This document shows positions 21,400-28,435 of a stretch of 64,000 bases of DNA, one piece after another. The notes below the pieces were generated by a model. The model searched no databases, was not told where the DNA came from, and saw only the letters and a list, made by a program, of their open reading frames with translations. The position numbers and the translations under genes were made by a program. Source of the stretch: Hylemonella sp. (GTDB taxonomy: Bacteria > Pseudomonadota > Gammaproteobacteria > Burkholderiales > Burkholderiaceae_C); contig NZ_JAPZSV010000005.1 in assembly GCF_027532185.1 (NCBI RefSeq), positions 62,001-126,000 of the forward strand, read 5' to 3'. Within the stretch, counting starts at the first letter, position 1. Every line of letters begins with the position of its first letter.

Positions 21400-21405
21400 A
21401 TTTTA
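21400..21405 (-). promoter_or_regulatory. metH -10 box
   Basis: TAAAAT on the minus strand, about 7 nt before the 5' end of the SAH aptamer. The hexamer at the ideal -35 spacing (CTGTCG) is weak. Confidence 0.5.
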
Positions 21406-21484
21406 CGCGCTGTGTGACAACTCGACAGCTGGGGTACTGAATGAGGCCAGGCACAGGAGCCAGCCTCCGGATCGGGCCTGAGTC

Positions 21485-22096
21485 TCAGTAATAGAACAAT
21501 AGCCCCAAGGCAAAGTGATTGCCATCCTTCTTATCGCCTTGCTGATCCCGCAGTTGGTAGCTTTCGCGGATGTAGCGCAGGTACATCCCAAACAGGGGCT
21601 CACGGCCGGTCCGGGAAGGCTCACTGAAAAAGTATTGTGTTTCCAGCACTGCACCGCCCGATTGCGTGTAGGCGAAATGGTCGCCCTCTGCGTCGCCATG
21701 ACCCTGTATGTTGGTACTTTGTACTTTGCGGACCCCGCCCCCCAGGCGGAAGCGTTCCGTCACAGAGTAAAAACCCAGCAGCTCCACAGGGACCCGGGAA
21801 AACTTGTAGCCTCCGTTAACACCTTCGACGCTGTCGGTCTCATACCCCATGCTGCCCTGGAGAGAGAGTCTTTCCGTGATCCTGACATCGGCCCCCAGCG
21901 CCAAGACTACGCCCTTGCCGGTCTTGATATCCCAGGTGCCTGTCTGTTGATTGCTGGAGTTGACCCAGATTCCGTCAATCAAGGGCTGGCCGCCGAACCC
22001 ATAGCCGACGTTGGCATACATGCGCACCCGCGGCGCTTCCGCACTGGCGCCCAAGGCTGCGCAGGCGAGCCCCAGCCCGATCAAACTCTTTTTCAT
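21485..22096 (-). CDS. Outer-membrane beta-barrel protein, small
   Basis: 203 residues with a clear signal peptide (MKKSLIGLGLACAALGASA) and a very strong ribosome site (AGGGAGGAAA). The mature part alternates polar and hydrophobic residues in about eight strands (VRMYANVGYGFGG, LSLQGSMGYETD, RLGGGVRKVQ, GMYLRYIRESY) and ends in LGLLFYY, a barrel-type aromatic C-terminus. Size suits an eight-strand OmpW/OmpX/PagL-like barrel, but I see no PagL catalytic pattern and do not assign an enzyme. Base composition is visibly less GC-rich and less codon-biased than its neighbours, which hints at weak expression or later acquisition. Confidence 0.75.
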   Translation of the reverse strand: MKKSLIGLGLACAALGASAEAPRVRMYANVGYGFGGQPLIDGIWVNSSNQQTGTWDIKTGKGVVLALGADVRITERLSLQGSMGYETDSVEGVNGGYKFSRVPVELLGFYSVTERFRLGGGVRKVQSTNIQGHGDAEGDHFAYTQSGGAVLETQYFFSEPSRTGREPLFGMYLRYIRESYQLRDQQGDKKDGNHFALGLLFYY

Positions 22097-22236
22097 GGAT
22101 TTCCTCCCTAGCTCACATTATTCGAAAAGCCAGCGAGATTCTTCCATGCGTTGCGCTCCGGCTTCATACCTAAGCGGGTGTTTCGGCGAGAAGTGTTGTG
22201 CTTGCACCACCGCAAAGGGGGTGTATCAGCGAGGAC
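22097..22236. other. Intergenic leader of the beta-barrel gene
   Basis: No gene. It is comparatively AT-rich. It holds the strong AGGGAGGAAA ribosome site for the beta-barrel gene, and nothing that I recognise as an operator or terminator. Confidence 0.4.
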
Positions 22237-23274
22237 TTATTTCGCGTGGAGCGGAATCACGCGCCGTGGGTTCACGGCACGCGCGCGCAACTGACCGCAG
22301 CCGCCGTCCACATCCTGCCCTGCGGACTGGCGCAGTTTGGTGAGAATGCCGCGACGATGCAACTCGCGCGCCATCTCGGCAGCGGCCTCCTGCGTCGGTC
22401 GCTGGTAAGGCAAGCCATCGACCGCGTTGTAGGGGATCAGGTTGAGGATGGCGTACTTGCCGTGCAGGAGGCGCACCAGCGCTTCGATTTCCTCGGCGCT
22501 GTCATTGACCCCGGCCAGCAGGGCCCACTGGTACTGGATCGGGTAGCCGCTGAGCCGCGCGTATTGCTCTCCAGCCTCCGCCAGTTCCTCCGGCGTCAGC
22601 CGCGGTGCCCGCGGCAGCAGCTGCGCGCGCAGATCGGCACGCGTGGTATGCAGGGACAGCGCGAGCGCCGGCTTCACGCCCCCTTGCGGCAAGGCCTCAA
22701 ACACGCGCGGATCACCCACGGTGGAGAACACCAGATTCTTGTGTCCGATATTCCCGGCCGTGCCCAGCAGGTCGATGGCTTCGAGTACGTTGTCCAGGTT
22801 ATGCGCCGGCTCGCCCATGCCCATGAAGACCACGCGCCGCACCGGCTGGTATCGACGCGCCAAGGCCACCTGAGCCACGATCTCCGCGCTACCCAGCTGG
22901 CGCAGCAGCCCAGTGGTGCCGGTCATGCAGAAGGTACAGCCCACGGCACAGCCGACCTGTGTGGACACGCACAGTGCTGGCGTACGCCCTGGCGGCATGT
23001 GCACACTTTCCACGAGCTGGCCATCAGCCAGCGCGACAACCCGGCGCAGCGAGCCGTCCTCACCCGGATGCTCAGAATGGGTGCTGGCCAGCGCTGTCAG
23101 CTCACGTTCGATGTCGGGCAGTGCTGCGCGCAGCGTCGCCGGCAGGAAGTTCTCGATCGGCCGGCTGCCGTGGTCCTGCGGCAGCGCCTGTGACCACAGG
23201 CGCAGCACGCGGTGCTCGTGGCGGGGGTTGGCGCCCAGCGCCCGCAGGCGCCGGCGCAGGGTGTCGATCTGCAT
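22237..23274 (-). CDS. RlmN/Cfr-family radical SAM RNA methyltransferase
   Basis: 345 residues, slightly shorter than E. coli RlmN (384). The radical SAM cluster motif is CAVGCTFC; the glycine-rich SAM loop is FMGMGEPAHNLDNV; near the C-terminus DVDGGCGQLRA keeps the cysteine that in RlmN forms the covalent methyl-transfer intermediate, and the Met-side cysteine motif region KNLVFSTVGD is also recognisable. It should methylate C2 of an adenosine in RNA. Many Burkholderiales have both a canonical RlmN and a shorter paralogue like this, so target identity is uncertain. It follows terC with a 36-nt gap on the same strand. Confidence 0.85.
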   Translation of the reverse strand: MQIDTLRRRLRALGANPRHEHRVLRLWSQALPQDHGSRPIENFLPATLRAALPDIERELTALASTHSEHPGEDGSLRRVVALADGQLVESVHMPPGRTPALCVSTQVGCAVGCTFCMTGTTGLLRQLGSAEIVAQVALARRYQPVRRVVFMGMGEPAHNLDNVLEAIDLLGTAGNIGHKNLVFSTVGDPRVFEALPQGGVKPALALSLHTTRADLRAQLLPRAPRLTPEELAEAGEQYARLSGYPIQYQWALLAGVNDSAEEIEALVRLLHGKYAILNLIPYNAVDGLPYQRPTQEAAAEMARELHRRGILTKLRQSAGQDVDGGCGQLRARAVNPRRVIPLHAK

Positions 23275-23286
23275 GGCGGGTTCAAG

Positions 23287-23304
23287 GGGCCCGACGGTGG
23301 GCCC
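23287..23304 (-). terminator. GC hairpin between terC and the RlmN-like gene
   Basis: GGGCCC-ACCGTC-GGGCCC (minus strand) with partly complementary flanks lies in the 36-nt gap after the terC stop. There is no T-run, so it is at best a weak attenuator or a Rho-assisted stop. Confidence 0.35.
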
Positions 23305-23310
23305 GAACCC

Positions 23311-24282
23311 TTAGCTTACCCGCTTGTTTGCTGGCTGTTTGGACGAGGTCCGCACGCTCAGAACCATGGTCACGGCCAGAATGCCCACCACGACCGCGAG
23401 AGAGACCGCCACCGGGATCTTGTAGACATCAATCAGCATCATCTTGGTGCCGATGAAGACCAGGATCACGGCCAGGCCGTAGTTGAGCAGGTGGAAGCGG
23501 CTGGCCACGGCCTGCAGCAGGAAGAACATGGCGCGCAGGCCCAGGATGGCGAACACATTGCTCGTGAGCACGATGAAGGGATCCTGCGTGATCGCGAAGA
23601 TGGCCGGGATGGAGTCGACCGCGAAGATCACGTCCGTCAGACCGACCAGGGCCACGACCATAAGCAGCGGGGTGGCGATGCGCTTGCCGTTTTCGATGGT
23701 CCAGAACTTCTCGCCGTCGAAGCTGCGGCTGACCGGCATCACGCGGCGCAGCAGCTTGAGTGCGGGGTTGTCGTCCAGGCTGCCTTCCTTGCCTGCGGCC
23801 CACCACATCTTGAGGCCGGTCAGCACGAGGAAACCGCCGAAGACATAGAGAATCCAGTGGAACTGCGTCAGCAGCCAGCTGCCAACCAGAATCATCACCG
23901 TGCGCAGCACGATGGCGCCGATGATGCCGATCATCAACACCCGCTTCTGGTAGGCCGGCGGCACCGCGAAGTAGGTGAAGATCATCAGGAAGACAAAGAT
24001 GTTGTCGACCGCCAGGCTCTTTTCGATCAGGTAACCGGTGAGGAATTCGAGCGACTTCTCATGGGCAAGTTCGCGCGAGCCCGAGGTCTCATAGACCGCC
24101 CACCAGAGCAGTCCGTTGAAGAGGAAGCTCAGTCCGACCCAGATCATGGACCAGTTGAAAGCTTCCTTGACCCCGACTTCATGGGCACCCTGCTTGCGCA
24201 GGACGACGAAGTCGACGAAGAGCGCCGCCAGAACGAAGGCGACAAAAACGATCCACAGCCACATTGGCGCAATGCTTTGCAT
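23311..24282 (-). CDS. TerC/Alx-family membrane protein, probable Mn2+ exporter
   Basis: 323 residues with about nine membrane helices. Signature acidic motifs of the TerC family are present: WIVFVAFVLAALFVDFVVL at the start, EKSLAVDNIFVFLMIF, and GLTDVIFAVDSIPAIFAIT. The length and the insertion RSFDGEKFWTIENGKRIATPL match the Alx/TerC subgroup. E. coli Alx has been linked to manganese export, and here the gene sits behind a yybP-ykoY element, the manganese-sensing riboswitch, which supports the same role. Start ATG at 24282; its ribosome site AGG lies inside the predicted regulatory stem. Confidence 0.9.
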   Translation of the reverse strand: MQSIAPMWLWIVFVAFVLAALFVDFVVLRKQGAHEVGVKEAFNWSMIWVGLSFLFNGLLWWAVYETSGSRELAHEKSLEFLTGYLIEKSLAVDNIFVFLMIFTYFAVPPAYQKRVLMIGIIGAIVLRTVMILVGSWLLTQFHWILYVFGGFLVLTGLKMWWAAGKEGSLDDNPALKLLRRVMPVSRSFDGEKFWTIENGKRIATPLLMVVALVGLTDVIFAVDSIPAIFAITQDPFIVLTSNVFAILGLRAMFFLLQAVASRFHLLNYGLAVILVFIGTKMMLIDVYKIPVAVSLAVVVGILAVTMVLSVRTSSKQPANKRVS

Positions 24283-24447
24283 GAGAGACCTCGCTTGCAG
24301 TGTTGAACAACACCCGCAAGGTCTTGCCAGATCCGGGCGCGGCGCCTGGACCGGAATTCCGACCGCGGTGAGGCGGCGTATTGACGGAACCCCGTCGATC
24401 CGTGAACAGCGTGCGCTGCCTGGATCGCTTGACTACTCCCCTTGATG
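24283..24447 (-). ncRNA. yybP-ykoY (manganese) riboswitch upstream of terC/alx
   Basis: The minus-strand leader has both hallmark strands of the family: AAGGGGAGTAG (24433-24443) at the 5' end and GGCAAGACCTTGC (around 24315-24328) at the 3' end, with GTCAATACGCCG in between. Past the aptamer, AGACCT (24319-24324) is complementary to AGGTCT (24286-24291), which contains the ribosome site 6 nt before ATG; CTTGC/GCAAG and GTGTT/AACAC extend this hairpin. Mn2+ binding should keep AGACCT in the aptamer and expose the ribosome site, giving translational activation. A CACAAT -10-like box lies just upstream (24457-24462). Confidence 0.88.
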
Positions 24448-24494
24448 GGAAGCCTCATTGTGGGGCCGGCCGCTATTCCCTCGCTGACGTGGGG

Positions 24495-25544
24495 TCAGGC
24501 GGCGGCCCGGTAGAACGGCCCGGCGCTGCCCAGCGCGCGCGTCGGCAGGGGCGCCACCGCCTGATGGATGGCGCCGATGTGCTCTGGGGTGGTCCCGCAG
24601 CAACCTCCAACGATGTTGACCAGGCCCTCGGCCGCGAACTCGCGCAGCAGGCGGCTGGTGACCTCAGGCGTTTCGTCGAAGCCGGTCTCGCTCATGGGAT
24701 TGGGCAGGCCGGCGTTGGGATAACAGCTGATGTAGGTGTCGGGCGCCACGCGCGCCAGCTCCTGGATATAGGGGCGCAAGAGCGCCGCACCCAGCGCACA
24801 GTTCAGGCCGACGGCCAGCGGGCGCGCGTGGCGCACGCTGTGCCAAAAGGCGGTGACCGTCTGGCCACTGAGGATGCGGCCTGAGGCGTCGGTCACGGTG
24901 CCGCTGATGATCAGGGGCAGGCGTTCGCCGGATGCCTCGAAGAATTCGTCGATGGCGAACAGCGCGGCCTTGGCATTGAGCGTGTCGAAGATGGTCTCGA
25001 CCAGCAGCACATCGGCCCCGCCCTCCACCAGGGCCTCGACTTGTTCGTAGTAGGCCGCACGCAATTCTTCAAAAGAAGTGTTGCGCGCGCCGGGGTCGTT
25101 CACGTCGGGGCTGATGCTGGCCGTCTTGGGCGTGGGGCCCAGGGCGCCGGCCACAAAACGCGGGTGCTCCGGCGTGCTGTACTTGTCGCAGGCCGCTCGC
25201 GCCAGCCGGGCCGAGGCCAGGTTCATCTCGCGTGCCAGATGCGCCATCTCGTAATCGGCCTGGGCCACGGTGGTGGCACCGAAGGTATTGGTTTCGATCA
25301 GGTCGGCGCCCGCGGCCAGATAGCCCTCATGGATGTCACGGATCACATCGGGGCGCGTCAGGGAGAGCAGTTCGTTGTTGCCCTTGACGTCCTTCTGGAA
25401 GTCCTTGAAGCGCTCGCCGCGGTATTGCGCCTCGCCCAACTTGAAGCGCTGGATCATGGTGCCCATGGCTCCATCGAGGATGGCGATGCGGCGGGCCAGG
25501 ATGCCAGGCAGGGCCTGGGCGCGGGTGTAGTGCAGCGGCTTCAT
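24495..25544 (-). CDS. metH: Methionine synthase, homocysteine-binding half
   Basis: 349 residues forming only the homocysteine S-methyltransferase barrel of MetH. The start ([21 protein letters not shown]) matches the N-terminus of MetH. The zinc ligands are in GLNCALGA and [12 protein letters not shown], and [16 protein letters not shown]-type sequence lines the substrate pocket. The cobalamin, folate and reactivation modules are on the other metH gene 3.2 kb downstream, so the two products must act as a complex or in trans. The ATG lies 7 nt after a TACAAT -10 box, so the mRNA is probably leaderless, unlike the riboswitch-controlled partner gene. Confidence 0.93.
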   Translation of the reverse strand: MKPLHYTRAQALPGILARRIAILDGAMGTMIQRFKLGEAQYRGERFKDFQKDVKGNNELLSLTRPDVIRDIHEGYLAAGADLIETNTFGATTVAQADYEMAHLAREMNLASARLARAACDKYSTPEHPRFVAGALGPTPKTASISPDVNDPGARNTSFEELRAAYYEQVEALVEGGADVLLVETIFDTLNAKAALFAIDEFFEASGERLPLIISGTVTDASGRILSGQTVTAFWHSVRHARPLAVGLNCALGAALLRPYIQELARVAPDTYISCYPNAGLPNPMSETGFDETPEVTSRLLREFAAEGLVNIVGGCCGTTPEHIGAIHQAVAPLPTRALGSAGPFYRAAA

Positions 25545-25612
25545 ACCCGCTATTGTAGAAAGCCGGCCCGATGGCAGGGGATCGCCACCAAAACCCGGGA
25601 CAATAGCGGGCT
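25545..25612. promoter_or_regulatory. Symmetric divergent promoter between metH (N half) and rhodanese gene
   Basis: An 11-bp perfect inverted repeat, CCCGCTATTGT (25546-25556) and ACAATAGCGGG (25600-25610), brings each arm to within 2 nt of a start codon. Each arm supplies a -10 box: TACAAT for metH on the minus strand and GACAAT for the rhodanese gene on the plus strand, 7-8 nt before the ATG. Neither gene has a Shine-Dalgarno, so both transcripts look leaderless. Confidence 0.65.
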
Positions 25613-26008
25613 ATGAAACACCTGCTGCCCCGGGACACCTGGGAATTCCTGCAACAGAACCCGGACGCGCTCTTCATCGACGTGCGCATGGAGATCGAAT
25701 CGCTTTACGTCGGGCGTCCGCCGGGCGTGATCAACATTCCCTGGTACGAATACCCGGACCTCACACCGGACCCGGCCGGCTTCGTCGCTGCGGTGGACCG
25801 CGAGAGCGCCGGCCAGAAGGACCGGCCGGTCGTGCTGCTGTGCCGCAGCGGCAAGCGTACGCTGGACGCCGGCAAGGCGCTCGAAGCCGCGGGCTACACC
25901 CAGCTCATCAACGTGCTGCATGGCTTCGAAGGCGATCTGGACGACCAGTTCCGCCGCTCCACGCTCAACGGTTGGCGCTACGACGGACTGCCCTGGGAGC
26001 AGATGTGA
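25613..26008 (+). CDS. Rhodanese-like sulfurtransferase domain protein
   Basis: 131 residues, a single rhodanese domain. The active-site loop is VLLCRSGKRTLDAGKAL with the catalytic cysteine near residue 77, and the fold begins with WEFLQQNPDALFIDVRMEIE followed by PPGVINIPWYEYPDL, as in GlpE-type proteins. It would carry persulfide sulfur; the acceptor is unknown. It is divergent from the homocysteine-binding metH half and 36 nt before the recQ start, so it may be co-transcribed with recQ. The link with sulfur amino-acid metabolism is suggestive only. Confidence 0.9.
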   Translation: MKHLLPRDTWEFLQQNPDALFIDVRMEIESLYVGRPPGVINIPWYEYPDLTPDPAGFVAAVDRESAGQKDRPVVLLCRSGKRTLDAGKALEAAGYTQLINVLHGFEGDLDDQFRRSTLNGWRYDGLPWEQM

Positions 26009-26044
26009 GTACGCCTCGCCTTGCTTGACCGGAGCCGAGGACCC

Positions 26045-27904
26045 GTGCCACCCCAGGACATCCTGCGCCGTATCTTCGGCTACGACGCCTTCCGTGGGCC
26101 GCAGCAAGCCATCATCGACCATGTCTTCGGCGGTGGTGACGCGCTGGTGCTCATGCCCACGGGTGGGGGCAAGTCCCTGTGCTACCAGATTCCCGCCATC
26201 GCGCGCCAGCAGGCCGGCCACGGCACGACCATCGTCGTCTCGCCCCTGATCGCCCTCATGCACGACCAGGTCGGCGCTCTGCACGAGGCCGGCGTCGAGG
26301 CGGCGTTCCTCAACTCCAGCCTCACGGGGGAGGACGCCGCCGCAGTGGAAAAGCGCCTGCTGCGCGGCGAACTGACCCTGCTCTACGCCGCGCCCGAGCG
26401 CGTGACCACCCCGCGCTTCCTGGCCCAGCTCGACGCCCTGGCCGAACGCGGCCAGCTCGCGCTCTTCGCCATCGACGAGGCGCACTGCGTGAGCCAGTGG
26501 GGCCACGATTTCCGCCCCGAGTACCGCGCGCTCACGGTGCTGCACGAGCGTTACCCGGGCGTACCGCGCATCGCACTAACAGCCACGGCCGATGCGCTGA
26601 CACGTGCCGACATCGTCGAACGCCTGCAGCTGGAGCAAGCCCGGCAGTTCGTCAGCAGCTTCGACCGCCCCAACATCCGCTACACCATCGTCGAGAAAAA
26701 GGAGCCGCTGGCGCAGCTGCTGCGCTTCATCGAGCGCGAGCATCCGGACGACGCGGGGGTGGTGTATTGCCAGTCACGCAAGCGCGTCGAGGAAACATCC
26801 GCCGCGCTGGTGGACGCGGGCCTGAAGTCGTTGCCCTACCACGCCGGCCTGCCACCTGAGGTGCGCCAGGAGAACCAGAACCGCTTCCTGCGCGAGGAAG
26901 GCATCGTCATGGTGGCCACCATCGCCTTCGGTATGGGCATCGACAAACCCGATGTGCGCTTCGTCGCGCACCTGGACATGCCCAAGAACATCGAGGGCTA
27001 CTACCAGGAAACCGGCCGCGCGGGCCGTGACGGCGCGGCCGCCGACGCCTGGATGGCCTATGGCCTACAGGATGTGGTGAACCAGCGCCGCATGATCGAC
27101 GAAAGCCCCGCCGGCGAGGAGTTCAAGCAGGTCATGCGCGGCAAGCTCGATGCCCTGCTGGCCCTCGCCGAAGCCACCGACTGCCGACGCGTGCGCCTGC
27201 TCGGCTATTTCGGCGAGCCGTCCGAACCCTGCGGCAATTGCGACAACTGCCTGACCCCCCCCGTCGTATGGGATGGCACAGATGCCGCACGCAAGCTGCT
27301 CTCGACCATCTACCGCGTGCACGCCGCCAGCGGCCTGACTTTCGGCACCGGACACGTGATGGACATCGTGCGCGGCAAGGACACCGAAAAGGTGAAGCAG
27401 TTCGGACACGACAAGCTCTCCACCTTCGGCCTCGGCAAGGACTACAGCGAAGCACAGCTGCGCGGCGTGCTGCGCCAGTTGCTGGCCACAGGCGCGGTGG
27501 GCCTGCACAAGGTGGCGCTGGAGAACGGCCACAGCTTCGACACCCTGTGCCTCGCCGAAGGTTCGCGTGCCGTGCTCAAGGGCGACGTGCCCGTGCTGCT
27601 GCGCGAATCGACCGCTGCGGCGCCGACGAAACGCGCACGCCGCGGCACGGTGGCTGCACCCGCGGCCCAGACACTGGGCGTAGACGAGCAGGTGCACTAC
27701 ATCAACCTGAAGACTTGGCGCGCGGAGGTGGCGCGCGAGCACAATCTGCCGGCCTATGTGATCTTTCACGACGCCACGCTGGCCGAGATTGCACGTCGGC
27801 GCCCGCAGTCCCTCGCGGATCTGCAGGGCATCAGCGGCATCGGCGCCAAGAAGCTGGAAGCTTATGGCGCGGATGTGCTGCGGGTGGTGTCGGAGGGAAA
27901 TTAA
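26045..27904 (+). CDS. recQ: ATP-dependent DNA helicase RecQ
   Basis: 619 residues from a GTG at 26045 with GAGG eight nt upstream; the track start at 26021 is a TTG without a good ribosome site. E. coli RecQ is 609. Helicase motifs: I ([15 protein letters not shown]), II ([16 protein letters not shown]), VI ([13 protein letters not shown]). The RecQ-C zinc module has [12 protein letters not shown] and CGNCDNC, followed by a winged helix and a C-terminal HRDC domain (about 535-610, [14 protein letters not shown]). It is a 3'-5' helicase in recombination and fork repair. Confidence 0.96.
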   Translation: MPPQDILRRIFGYDAFRGPQQAIIDHVFGGGDALVLMPTGGGKSLCYQIPAIARQQAGHGTTIVVSPLIALMHDQVGALHEAGVEAAFLNSSLTGEDAAAVEKRLLRGELTLLYAAPERVTTPRFLAQLDALAERGQLALFAIDEAHCVSQWGHDFRPEYRALTVLHERYPGVPRIALTATADALTRADIVERLQLEQARQFVSSFDRPNIRYTIVEKKEPLAQLLRFIEREHPDDAGVVYCQSRKRVEETSAALVDAGLKSLPYHAGLPPEVRQENQNRFLREEGIVMVATIAFGMGIDKPDVRFVAHLDMPKNIEGYYQETGRAGRDGAAADAWMAYGLQDVVNQRRMIDESPAGEEFKQVMRGKLDALLALAEATDCRRVRLLGYFGEPSEPCGNCDNCLTPPVVWDGTDAARKLLSTIYRVHAASGLTFGTGHVMDIVRGKDTEKVKQFGHDKLSTFGLGKDYSEAQLRGVLRQLLATGAVGLHKVALENGHSFDTLCLAEGSRAVLKGDVPVLLRESTAAAPTKRARRGTVAAPAAQTLGVDEQVHYINLKTWRAEVAREHNLPAYVIFHDATLAEIARRRPQSLADLQGISGIGAKKLEAYGADVLRVVSEGN

Positions 27905-27905
27905 T

Positions 27906-27926
27906 ACGGCGCCCGTCAGGCGCCGT
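27906..27926. terminator. Hairpin after recQ
   Basis: Perfect 8-bp stem ACGGCGCC-CGTCA-GGCGCCGT, 2 nt after the recQ stop. On the minus strand it is followed by ATTAATTT, so it may also end the convergent small gene. A further 14-bp palindrome GAGCCGGCCGGCTC lies at 27936-27949. Confidence 0.5.
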
Positions 27927-27958
27927 GGAGAAGCCGAGCCGGCCGGCTCAGAACCGTT

Positions 27959-28261
27959 TCAATGCCGGCGGAAGCTGCTCTCGTACGACACGGCGGCGGC
28001 CGACATGGTGCTCTGCAGGCGCTCGATGGCGCGGCTGTGGCGCTGGACCTTGGAGCTGTCACGCAGCTGCTGGCGGTGGTGCTGCATGAGCTTGTCGAAC
28101 TTGGCGCGGCAGGGCTCCAGCACACCGGCCAGGTGCAGGGCGATGTAGGCCACATGGTCGGCCTGGGTGTCGCGGAACTCGTCGGTCCACTGTTTGAAGA
28201 GCTGCCACTTGTAGGTGCCTTTTTCCGGCACCTTGATGATGTCCTTGCGTACGGTCGTCAT
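27959..28261 (-). CDS. Conserved small protein, unknown function
   Basis: 100 residues, start ATG at 28261 with ribosome site AAGAGGA. Not recognised. It is soluble, mainly helical and basic (MTTVRKDIIKVPEKG, FKQWTDEFRDTQADHVAYI, KLMQHHRQQLRDSSKVQRH), with no signal peptide or membrane segment. Codon use and GC content match the neighbours, and a sigma70-like promoter precedes it, so it is likely a real gene. It converges on recQ. Confidence 0.65.
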   Translation of the reverse strand: MTTVRKDIIKVPEKGTYKWQLFKQWTDEFRDTQADHVAYIALHLAGVLEPCRAKFDKLMQHHRQQLRDSSKVQRHSRAIERLQSTMSAAAVSYESSFRRH

Positions 28262-28377
28262 AGCTGTCCTCTTGGGCGGTCCAGGGTTGCGGGTGCGTTC
28301 CGCGACCCGGCCGGGTCATCCGGCATGTGCCATGCGCTTATGACGCGTCAGCCAGCCCTGCGGTTGACAGAGCGGAC

Positions 28378-28406
28378 ATAAAAAATGTACAGGCACCCCC
28401 TGCCAA
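28378..28406 (-). promoter_or_regulatory. Sigma70-type promoter for the 27959-28261 gene
   Basis: On the minus strand, TTGGCA (28401-28406), a 17-nt spacer and TTTTAT (28378-28383). It lies about 117 nt upstream of the ATG in a locally AT-rich stretch after the AAA+ ATPase stop codon. Confidence 0.5.
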
Positions 28407-28435
28407 CAGACGGTAAGGTCTTGAATTCAAAGGGT

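Noticed and set aside
21301-21405. Cobalamin or SAM riboswitch upstream of metH
   Set aside because: No B12-box and no SAM-aptamer core; the leader instead matches the SAH class.
26021-26044. TTG at 26021 as the recQ start
   Set aside because: No ribosome site at a useful distance; the GTG at 26045 has GAGG upstream and gives the normal RecQ N-terminus.
28364-28390. TTGACA followed by TAAAAAAT on the plus strand as a promoter
   Set aside because: Spacing of about 8 nt is too short and no plus-strand gene follows.
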